Source: an uncultured Clostridium sp. (GTDB taxonomy: Bacteria; Bacillota; Clostridia; TANB77; CAG-508). Taken from it: DNA of 5,744 nucleotides. Of the stretch, positions 1-5,744 are shown piece by piece. Each line of letters starts with the position of its first letter. Positions within the stretch are counted from its first letter, which is position 1. The position numbers and the translations under genes were made by a program. The DNA is taken from assembly GCA_945874585.1 (NCBI GenBank), contig CAMCHB010000068.1:1-5744 (forward strand), read 5' to 3'. Below the pieces are notes generated by a model. It was not told the DNA's origin. It saw only the letters and a program-made list of their open reading frames with translations, and searched no databases.

Positions 1-150
1 ATAAGAGACAGGGATTGGTCTGAATTGCTAATTAAAAATCATTCACAACCTTATGTAAAGTTCATATTATATAAAAGAGAAGTCCTAATAAAATTACATT
101 TTATAGGTAAAATAATAGGGTTTCAAGGAGGAACTTTACGTGAGTATTAA
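1..150 (+). CDS. 3' end of an unrecognised protein-coding gene (partial)
   Basis: Frame 1 is open from the first base to a TAA at 148-150, giving 49 residues. A stretch this long without a stop is unlikely by chance in DNA this AT-rich. The peptide is basic and contains aromatic and hydrophobic residues (it includes SQPYVKFILYKREVL and ends GFQGGTLREY), so it reads like a real protein tail. I do not recognise the family. The frame overlaps the GTG start of the ZIP transporter by 11 bases, and the transporter's ribosome binding site lies inside this frame, which would fit a translationally coupled operon. The alternative is that this is a leader region that happens to be open. Confidence 0.42.
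   Translation: MRDRDWSELLIKNHSQPYVKFILYKREVLIKLHFIGKIIGFQGGTLREY
42..70 (+). promoter_or_regulatory. Possible sigma-A promoter for the ZIP transporter
   Basis: TTCACA (42-47) and TATTAT (65-70) are separated by 17 bases, and each matches the consensus at five of six positions. Transcription would start near 77, about 60 bases before the GTG at 140. The site lies within the apparent upstream reading frame, which lowers confidence, since the transporter could instead be read from an upstream operon promoter. Confidence 0.3.
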
Positions 151-1022
151 TAGTACGACACAAATTGCTATTGGTTTATTAGTACCTTTTATAGGAACAA
201 CACTACGGTTCTGCTTTAGTATTTTTGTTAAAGAAAGAGATTAAACCGATAATACAAAAATTATTACTTGGATTTGCTGCAGGAGTAATGATAGCCGCTT
301 CTGTATGGTCACTTCTAATTCCAGCAATAGAAATGGCAGAAACTCAAGGAAAACCTGCGTGGTTACCCGCTTCTGTTGGGTTTATGATAGGAATTGTAAC
401 ATTAATTGGTGTAAATAATCTGGCAGAAAAAATAGAAAAAAGAAACAATAAGAAAAACGAATGTGTTATTTGTGATGATATCGAAAATTTATTAGACGCA
501 GAAGAAAATAACGAAAAAGTTGTAATAAAGAATAAAGGAAAGTTAACCATCAAAGAAAAAGTAAAGAGTACTACAATGCTAATGCTTGCAGTAACACTAC
601 ATAACATTCCGGAAGGAATGGCGGTCGGGGTTGCGTTTGCAGGACTATTCTCACAAAATACAGGAATAACACTCGCAGAAGCATTTGCGTTAGCTATTGG
701 AATAGCGATACAAAATATACCAGAAGGGGCAATTATATCAATGCCACTTCATAGCTCTGGAAAAAGTAAATTTAAGTCATTCTTAGGAGGTACTTTATCT
801 GGAATAGTAGAACCAATTGGGGCAATAATAACCATTGCATTAACGAGGATTGTAGTGCCAATTTTACCATATTTTCTATCATTTGCAGCAGGAGCAATGA
901 TTTACGTAGTATCATCTGAGCTAATACCTGAAGCACAAGCTGAAAAAAAATCAAATTTAGTGACTATTAGCGTAGGCATAGGCTTTGTAATAATGATGCT
1001 TTTGGATGTAGCGTTAGGATAG
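140..1022 (+). CDS. ZIP-family metal (zinc) transporter, frame broken by one extra base near 206
   Basis: ZIP transporters move divalent metals, usually zinc, into the cytoplasm through a bundle of about eight membrane helices. The family signature is clear: HNIPEG (residues 154-159 of the repaired 293-residue protein) and QNIPEG (191-196) are the helix 4 and helix 5 metal-site motifs. A Lys/Glu-rich cytoplasmic loop with a CVIC pair (about 108-111) lies between helices 3 and 4, and the protein ends in a hydrophobic helix closing with DVALG. AAGGAGG at 125-131 sits 8 bases before GTG 140. That frame encodes MSINSTTQIAIGLLVPFIGTTL and then stops at 242. Dropping the C at about 206 joins it to the rest as GTTL-GSALVFLLKKEIKP, which fits a continuous first helix. 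The uninterrupted part alone runs 225-1022 (265 residues from a TTG with no ribosome binding site) and would lack helix 1. The cause is either a true inactivating frameshift or a sequencing error. The family call is firm; zinc as substrate is by family. Confidence 0.88.
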
Positions 1023-1025
1023 TAA

Positions 1026-1054
1026 TTGACATAATAATTTACGGATGATATAAT
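1026..1054 (+). promoter_or_regulatory. Perfect consensus sigma-A promoter with extended -10
   Basis: TTGACA (1026-1031), a 17-base spacer and TATAAT (1049-1054) match the consensus at all 12 positions, with the extended -10 dinucleotide TG at 1046-1047. Transcription should begin near 1061 and drive the secreted vWA-like gene. The -35 lies only four bases after the ZIP stop codon, so the gene has its own promoter. A site this strong predicts high expression unless something represses it, and the hairpin just downstream is a candidate. Confidence 0.88.
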
Positions 1055-1073
1055 AAAATAGTTTCCTATCGCA

Positions 1074-1094
1074 GTACTCTCTGCACAAGAGTAC
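1074..1094 (+). promoter_or_regulatory. Leader hairpin (7-bp stem, 7-base loop) in the 5' UTR
   Basis: GTACTCT (1074-1080) and AGAGTAC (1088-1094) are perfect inverted repeats around a CTGCACA loop. The element starts about 13 bases after the predicted transcription start, so it could be an operator dyad in DNA or a 5' stem-loop in the mRNA. The loop is exactly complementary to TGTGCAG at the tips of both downstream terminators (2177-2183 and 2606-2612). An alternative fold pairs GCAG (1071-1074) with CTGC (1081-1084). No known riboswitch is recognisable. Confidence 0.5.
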
Positions 1095-1130
1095 GGTATA
1101 CACAATTTGAATAAAGAGTATAAGAAAGGG

Positions 1131-1146
1131 GAGTCGTATATGACTC
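1131..1146 (+). promoter_or_regulatory. Small hairpin across the ribosome binding site and start codon
   Basis: GAGTC (1131-1135) and GACTC (1142-1146) can pair over a 6-base loop that contains the first two bases of the ATG at 1140. The left arm uses part of the AAAGGGGAG ribosome binding site (1125-1133). The stem is only 5 bp, so it may be weak or accidental, but its position could reduce translation initiation. Confidence 0.28.
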
Positions 1147-2150
1147 GGAAACTTTTTACCACATTAGTGACGGTATTGGCTATGGTGCTATTATTGGGGA
1201 CCGTTGCGAATGCTGAAACTACAAGGCCTGTAATTTTGGTCGATGAGAGTTATTCTTCGAGCTATTTTTCCTATGAGCCGTTTGTTACGGGATATTTGGA
1301 TAATGTTTATGCAGAAGTCATCAAGTTTGGCAATGGCTCTAAGACAATGCTCTACGACCAGGTGCAACAGGCAATAGATGAAGGATATACTAACATCTAT
1401 ATCATTAGCGATTGCTGGAATACAGCAGGAAGTGACGGTGTTAGGCAAAATAATGCTGGGATTACTCTTCTCACTCCATACTTTGAATCTGATAAGGTAG
1501 ATATGCATCTTTATCAAGTTGCAAGAAAGCTTAATAGCTCTGTTCCTTTGAAGGTTTATTATTGGAATGAGTGGCCTGAAATGAAAAAAATGGCGAGGTT
1601 AGAGCCTGAAACAGATCCTGATGAAGATCCGATGTATCGTTCTACAAAAATTGATGAAGATGTAATGGAACATCTGGATATTCTGGCAGACGAAAAGGAT
1701 GTCGCTAAGACAGCGAATACTATCAATAATGAAATTTTGGATGCTTTAGAAAATCAGCATGAAGTTTATGTGCTTGGAGCCTGTTCTAATAGTAATAGTG
1801 AGTTTCAAAAGGAAGTGATCGAAAAAGTATATGTTCCGGCAAGTAATCAAGTTATAATTACTGAAGTAGCAACTGAAAGTAATGAATTTCTGAATTCTAA
1901 TGGTAACTTTACGGGAGATGTAGTTAGTGCGATTAATGGCGCTTTGAAAAAAGCTTCACCAAAAGCCAATATTTGTCTATTGTCGGATTTACAATATAAT
2001 AGCGAAGTTGTGCTCAATAAAGAAAGTAGTAAGAACTTTGAAGGAACTATAACGATTGTTTACTATCCGAACGATAAGCTTGACATTAGTAAGAAATTCG
2101 TTCAAGAGTTACAGAGACAATTGCCGAAGGCTACACTGAAAATTTGTTAA
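1140..2150 (+). CDS. Secreted protein with two vWA-like domains (putative)
   Basis: This is a 336-residue exported protein of unknown specific role. The ATG at 1140 is chosen because AAAGGGGAG (1125-1133) sits 6 bases upstream and a signal peptide starts there; an in-frame ATG at 1107 lacks such a site. Residues 1-25 are a classic signal peptide: basic MTRK, a hydrophobic core, and VANA before a likely cleavage at Ala25/Glu26. There is no LPxTG anchor or lipobox. Residues 29-145 look vWA-like. VILVDESYS carries a DxSxS metal-site motif (D35, S37, S39), T69 is a candidate threonine, and IYIISD ends in D91. After an acidic linker (about 155-190), residues 207-336 repeat the pattern as VLGACSNS, NFTGD (T258) and ICLLSD (D283), but Ala214 replaces the first Asp. 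The chain ends in Cys336. A truncated paralogue follows downstream. Export is well supported. The vWA assignment is a motif-level inference, and a function in adhesion or binding would be a guess. Confidence 0.75.
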   Translation: MTRKLFTTLVTVLAMVLLLGTVANAETTRPVILVDESYSSSYFSYEPFVTGYLDNVYAEVIKFGNGSKTMLYDQVQQAIDEGYTNIYIISDCWNTAGSDGVRQNNAGITLLTPYFESDKVDMHLYQVARKLNSSVPLKVYYWNEWPEMKKMARLEPETDPDEDPMYRSTKIDEDVMEHLDILADEKDVAKTANTINNEILDALENQHEVYVLGACSNSNSEFQKEVIEKVYVPASNQVIITEVATESNEFLNSNGNFTGDVVSAINGALKKASPKANICLLSDLQYNSEVVLNKESSKNFEGTITIVYYPNDKLDISKKFVQELQRQLPKATLKIC

Positions 2151-2160
2151 AAATATAGCA

Positions 2161-2200
2161 AGAAATCCCTACATGGTGTGCAGACCGTGTAGGGATTTCT
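2161..2200 (+). terminator. Strong hairpin terminator after the secreted protein gene
   Basis: AGAAATCCCTACA (2161-2173) pairs perfectly with 2188-2200. The stem continues through one T-G wobble and three more pairs to a GTGCAG loop (2178-2183), about 17 bp in all. It begins 11 bases after the stop codon. The T-tract is weak (TTTCTCTATT), so termination may be incomplete, or the hairpin may mainly protect the mRNA 3' end. The tip sequence GTGTGCAGAC recurs in the terminator at 2592-2631. Confidence 0.75.
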
Positions 2201-2227
2201 CTATTATGTATACAATCCAAAGCAAGA

Positions 2228-2256
2228 TTGACATAATACAGATAAAGTGGTATATA
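2228..2256 (+). promoter_or_regulatory. Promoter retained in front of the truncated paralogue
   Basis: TTGACA (2228-2233), a 17-base spacer and TATATA (2251-2256) form a good sigma-A promoter with an extended TG at 2248-2249. The 12 bases from 2227 to 2238 are identical to 1025-1036 at the promoter of the intact secreted gene. Transcription should start near 2263, followed closely by AAGGAG at 2281-2286. Confidence 0.65.
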
Positions 2257-2280
2257 TTTGCAGAGCAGGTTTGCGAATAT

Positions 2281-2553
2281 AAGGAGATTCACCACGCTAA
2301 GTTGGGTAAAAACACCGATATCGTGAGTGCACTTGACCATGCACTTGACGTGGTGGACAACGAAGCACACCTGTACCTGTTGACTGACTTGCTGCACAAT
2401 AGCAGAAGGAAGTTTGATGAGGGGTGGACCCACAGAGACTTCCATGGGGTGGTAACGGTAGTGTATTACCCTAATGGTTATAGGGAAAATGCCGAGGCTT
2501 TCGTCCAACGGATGAAAGAGGCAATGCCGGAGGCAAAGATTGAGGTTTGCTAA
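2281..2553 (+). pseudogene. 5'-truncated paralogue of the secreted vWA-like protein
   Basis: The translation from about 2299 to the TAA at 2551-2553 matches the C-terminal quarter of the upstream secreted protein. Shared blocks are D(V/I)VSA, LL(S/T)DL..NS, (I/V)VYYPN, FVQ, P.A and a final Cys, at roughly 35% identity over 77 residues by hand alignment. The signal peptide, the first vWA-like domain and the start of the second are missing. The frame is open back to 2173, but the ATG there is inside the preceding terminator hairpin and upstream of the promoter at 2228-2256, so it is not a credible start. AAGGAG at 2281-2286 has no ATG or GTG at normal distance; the nearest in-frame candidate is TTG at 2302, 15 bases on. 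GC is about 49% by hand count, against about 34% in the matching part of the intact gene, so the copies have different histories. It is most likely a remnant, though a short cytoplasmic product is possible. Confidence 0.65.
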
Positions 2554-2591
2554 AAGGCAGACTAAAATCGAAATTCTTGGTCGATAGGCCC

Positions 2592-2631
2592 AAACTCTTG
2601 TGTAGTGTGCAGACTACATGAGAGTTTTTTT
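2592..2631 (+). terminator. Intrinsic terminator after the truncated paralogue
   Basis: A 15-bp stem, 2592-2606 with 2613-2627 and including two G-T wobbles, closes a GTGCAG loop (2607-2612). Seven T residues follow (2625-2631), so this is a textbook rho-independent terminator. Loop and closing pairs (GTGTGCAGAC) are identical to those of the terminator at 2161-2200, although the outer stems differ. It separates the paralogue from the FAD enzyme promoter. Confidence 0.88.
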
Positions 2632-2659
2632 AAAATTTAGAAAATATAAGAGCTTCTGA

Positions 2660-2688
2660 TTGACGTGAAACGCTCAAAATAGTATAAT
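2660..2688 (+). promoter_or_regulatory. Sigma-A promoter of the FAD-dependent dehydrogenase gene
   Basis: TTGACG (2660-2665) and a perfect TATAAT (2683-2688) are separated by 17 bases. Transcription should begin near 2695, leaving a leader of about 24 bases that contains the AAAAGGAA ribosome binding site. The site lies just after the terminator at 2592-2631, so the gene is independently transcribed. Confidence 0.82.
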
Positions 2689-2718
2689 TATAGGTAGATT
2701 TTTAGAAAAGGAACGAAA

Positions 2719-4320
2719 ATGTTTACTGTTAGATTAGAAAATATAAAAATTAGGCAAGATTTATCGAATGATGAGGTCGCAAAAATTGCCTATACAAAAT
2801 TTAATATTCCGCAGGAAAGTGTAACAGACTATAAAATTGTAAAAAAGTCGATTGATGCAAGGGATAAGAATGATATTTTTTACAATTATTCTATTGTTGT
2901 TCTCTTGAAGGAAAATTTTAAAGTTAGCAAGTTATTGAAAAACAAAAATGCTAGCTTAATTGAGCAAGAACAAAAACAGAAAACAGTATTGCACAATGCT
3001 TTAAAAGCCTATAATAGACCAGTTATAATTGGAGCCGGTCCTGCTGGACTATTTTGTGCACTTACTCTTATCGAGAATGGAATTAAGCCGATAATTGTAG
3101 AGCAAGGTAAAACTGTAGAAGAAAGACAGAAAGATGTTGAATTATTTTTGAAAGAGCGTATATTGAACACTTGTTCGAATGTGCAGTTTGGCGAAGGTGG
3201 AGCAGGAACTTTTTCTGATGGAAAGCTTACAACAAATTTACATAGTTCGCTATGCAAAGATGTAATAGATACATTTGTTAAGTTTGGAGCACCAGAAGAA
3301 ATTTCGTATATAAATAAGCCACACATTGGAACAGATAATTTAGTAAAAATAGTTGCGAACATTAGAAAATATATAGAAAATAATGGTGGCAAATTTATGT
3401 TTGGTGCCAAAGCTGTAGATTTTGAAATTGAGAATAATCAAGTAAAATCTGTTATAGTTAGTAGAATACAGGAAAGTACAACTATTGATAAAATAGAAAC
3501 TGACACAGTAGTTCTTGCAATAGGTCATAGTTCAAGAGATATGTTCAAGAAGCTATATGAAAAACATGTAGAAATGGAGAAAAAGAATTTTTCTGTTGGT
3601 GTTAGAATAGAGCACAAGCAACAGATGATAAATGAGTCTCAATATGGGAAAAATCCTAAATTAAAGTTACCACCTGCAGAATATAAGCTTGCATACCACG
3701 GAGAAGATAGATCGTGCTATACGTTTTGTATGTGTCCAGGTGGAACAGTAATGGCTTCTTCTAGTGAAGAAGGTACTATTGTAACAAATGGAATGAGTAC
3801 ATTTGCAAGAGATGGAGAAAATGCTAACAGTGCAGTCTTGGTAAATATTACACCAGAAGATTTTAAGGGAGATTCTCCTTTAGAAGGAATGTACTTTCAA
3901 CAAGAACTTGAAGAAAAAGCATTCAAACTTGGCGGAAGCAATTACAATGCTCCAATACAGAGGGTAGAAGACTTCTTAAATGATAAGAAATCTACTTTTA
4001 TAGGAGAAGTTAAGCCAACATATAAACCAGGCGTGACTCTTGCAAATTTACAAGAAATCTTACCGGATTTTGTGACTAAGACTTTAAAAGAAGGATTAAT
4101 ATATTTTGATAAGAAAATAGCAGGTTTTGCAAGTGCTGATGCAATATTGACAGGAGTAGAAACAAGAAGTTCATCTCCTGTTACGATAAAAAGAAATGAA
4201 CAAAAGATGGCAAGTGTGCAAGGTATATACCCTTGTGGAGAAGGTGCTGGATATGCAGGCGGAATAATGTCTGCAGCAGTAGACGGAATAAAAGTAGCAA
4301 ATGCAATTCTCGCCCAATAG
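2719..4320 (+). CDS. FAD-dependent dehydrogenase, COG2509 type
   Basis: This 533-residue, probably cytoplasmic flavoprotein belongs to a widespread family usually annotated as an uncharacterised NAD(P)/FAD-dependent oxidoreductase; its substrate is not established. A ~95-residue N-terminal domain (starting MFTVRLENIKI) precedes the FAD-binding Rossmann fold with VIIGAGPAG (102-110) and the acidic residue E128 at the end of the second strand. FGEGGAGTFSDGKL (157-170) is a strongly conserved family block, and TDTVVLAIGHSSRD is the second dinucleotide-fold segment. A C-terminal YPCGEGAGYAGGI segment is the usual FAD-contacting end. Length is normal for the family. ATG 2719 follows AAAAGGAA (2706-2713) at a good distance. 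The last codons and the TAG lie inside a 31-base palindromic repeat (4310-4340). The gene stands alone behind its own promoter. Confidence 0.92.
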   Translation: MFTVRLENIKIRQDLSNDEVAKIAYTKFNIPQESVTDYKIVKKSIDARDKNDIFYNYSIVVLLKENFKVSKLLKNKNASLIEQEQKQKTVLHNALKAYNRPVIIGAGPAGLFCALTLIENGIKPIIVEQGKTVEERQKDVELFLKERILNTCSNVQFGEGGAGTFSDGKLTTNLHSSLCKDVIDTFVKFGAPEEISYINKPHIGTDNLVKIVANIRKYIENNGGKFMFGAKAVDFEIENNQVKSVIVSRIQESTTIDKIETDTVVLAIGHSSRDMFKKLYEKHVEMEKKNFSVGVRIEHKQQMINESQYGKNPKLKLPPAEYKLAYHGEDRSCYTFCMCPGGTVMASSSEEGTIVTNGMSTFARDGENANSAVLVNITPEDFKGDSPLEGMYFQQELEEKAFKLGGSNYNAPIQRVEDFLNDKKSTFIGEVKPTYKPGVTLANLQEILPDFVTKTLKEGLIYFDKKIAGFASADAILTGVETRSSSPVTIKRNEQKMASVQGIYPCGEGAGYAGGIMSAAVDGIKVANAILAQ

Positions 4321-4340
4321 GGACGCCCCTTTTTGGGCGA
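4310..4340 (+). repeat. 31-base palindromic element, left copy (REP-like)
   Basis: The outer arms TCGCCCAA (4310-4317) and TTGGGCGA (4333-4340) pair, and an inner AGGG (4319-4322) pairs with CCCT (4327-4330) around ACGC. The reverse complement of 5596-5626 matches it at 29 of 31 positions. It contains the stop codon of the FAD enzyme gene (TAG 4318-4320). No T-run follows the outer stem, so it is not a standard terminator, though it could still stall transcription or protect the 3' end. Confidence 0.75.
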
Positions 4341-4392
4341 ACTTATAGAAAATCCAATTTTATTTTATAAAATTTCGGTATGTATTATTAGC

Positions 4393-4412
4393 AGTAGCTC
4401 ATTTGAACTACT
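4393..4412 (+). promoter_or_regulatory. 20-base imperfect dyad upstream of mnmA
   Basis: AGTAG (4393-4397) and CTACT (4408-4412) frame a centre in which TCA and TGA also pair, so eight of ten position pairs are complementary. It lies 12 bases before the proposed -35 of mnmA, a place where a dimeric regulator could bind. Chance is a real alternative at this length. Confidence 0.22.
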
Positions 4413-4424
4413 CAAAAAGCAAAT

Positions 4425-4452
4425 TTGGCAATGATTTTAAAGTTGGTATTAT
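4425..4452 (+). promoter_or_regulatory. mnmA: Candidate mnmA promoter with extended -10
   Basis: TTGGCA (4425-4430), a 16-base spacer and TATTAT (4447-4452) preceded by TGG give five of six matches in each hexamer plus an extended -10. The start would fall near 4459, leaving only about 13 bases of leader with AAAGGA at its very 5' end, which is short but workable. Read-through from the FAD enzyme gene is an alternative. Confidence 0.42.
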
Positions 4453-4471
4453 ATTACGAAAGGATGAAAAT

Positions 4472-5521
<1,050 letters not shown>

Positions 5522-5595
5522 ATTTTACCGACTAAACACAGAAAAGACATAAATTTGCTATATTATTAGATTTATTCAGAAAACAAATAATATTC

Positions 5596-5626
5596 TCGCT
5601 CAAAAAGGGGCGTCCCTAATGGGCGA
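5596..5626 (-). repeat. 31-base palindromic element, right copy, inverted
   Basis: Read on the - strand, this element matches 4310-4340 at 29 of 31 positions; the differences are one in each outer arm. On either strand it folds into a hairpin with a GC-rich core. On the + strand no T-run follows it, so it is a poor intrinsic terminator for mnmA, while on the - strand it carries an internal TTTTT. Both copies are preceded by ATTC on the + strand. The other bases from 5522 to 5640 show no gene or convincing promoter. Confidence 0.72.
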
Positions 5627-5659
5627 AGGTTATTGAAAGAATGAGAAAGGAATGAATTT

Positions 5660-5744
5660 ATTATAAGAATAGCAGAGTATGAGGGGCTAGAAGCGGAAAT
5701 TAATATAAATAATGAAAAGTTTAAAGATTTAATGTATATATATG
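5660..5744 (+). CDS. Possible 5' end of another gene, start codon unclear (partial)
   Basis: From 5660 to the window end one frame is open and reads IIRIAEYEGLEAEININNEK, then FKDLMYIY. The opening resembles the first strand of GNAT acetyltransferases (an IIR.A...DLE-like pattern), but this is too short to assign. AAAGGA at 5646-5651 lies 8 bases before an ATT codon at 5660, so an ATT start is possible. The ATG at 5652 abuts the ribosome binding site and is out of frame, stopping after four codons; one more T in the TTT run would join it to this frame as MNFIIRIAEYE. The frame could be a gene with a rare start, a gene with a 1-base deletion, or no gene. Confidence 0.33.
   Translation, partial: MIRIAEYEGLEAEININNEKFKDLMYIY

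Noticed and set aside
203..209. Programmed +1 frameshift at CTA-CGG in the ZIP gene
   Set aside because: CGG may be a rare codon here, but a tRNA slipping from CUA to UAC would re-pair badly, and I know of no ZIP gene expressed this way. An indel or sequencing error is simpler.
2173..2280. Start of the truncated paralogue at ATG 2173 or ATG 2206
   Set aside because: ATG 2173 is inside the terminator stem, both lie upstream of the better promoter at 2228-2256, neither has a ribosome binding site, and the N-terminal residues they add match nothing in the paralogue.
2131..2508. Minus-strand open frame across the truncated paralogue
   Set aside because: It is antisense to a frame with clear homology to the neighbouring gene and shows no ribosome binding site or recognisable motif. 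The same holds for the other minus-strand frames over the ZIP, FAD and mnmA genes.
4341..4471. T-box or riboswitch upstream of mnmA
   Set aside because: No T-box sequence, no long structured leader and no terminator/antiterminator pair are visible in this AT-rich stretch; only a weak 20-base dyad stands out.

Overview
The window is low-GC DNA with Gram-positive-type signals: strong AAGGAGG-like ribosome binding sites, near-consensus sigma-A promoters with 17-base spacers, and intrinsic terminators. Together with the protein types this suggests a Bacillota organism, probably of the class Clostridia. That placement is an inference. All genes seen are on the + strand.

Layout. (1) 1-150: the 3' end of an unrecognised reading frame, overlapping the next gene by 11 bases. 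(2) 140-1022: a ZIP-family metal transporter whose frame is broken near its N-terminus by one apparently extra base at about 206. (3) 1026-2200: a self-contained unit with a perfect consensus promoter, a leader hairpin, a secreted 336-residue protein that I read as two von Willebrand factor A (vWA)-like domains, and a strong hairpin terminator. (4) 2228-2631: a second, damaged copy of that unit. It keeps a promoter, a ribosome binding site, the C-terminal ~85 codons and a terminator, but lacks the signal peptide and first domain, and its GC content is clearly higher. (5) 2660-4320: its own promoter, then a 533-residue FAD-dependent dehydrogenase of the COG2509 type. (6) 4472-5521: mnmA, the tRNA 2-thiouridylase, bracketed by two nearly identical 31-base palindromic elements in opposite orientation. 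(7) 5522-5744: mostly non-coding, ending in what may be the first codons of another gene without a normal start codon.

The genes do not form one pathway. The ZIP transporter, the FAD enzyme and MnmA are ordinary housekeeping or transport functions. The unusual part is 1026-2631. The secreted vWA-like gene and its truncated paralogue share a 12-base promoter block. Their two terminators carry the same GTGCAG hexaloop, and the leader hairpin of the first gene presents the complementary sequence in its loop. This could be a family of exported proteins with RNA-level cross-talk, or just related cassettes with repeated hairpin parts. The sequence alone cannot decide.
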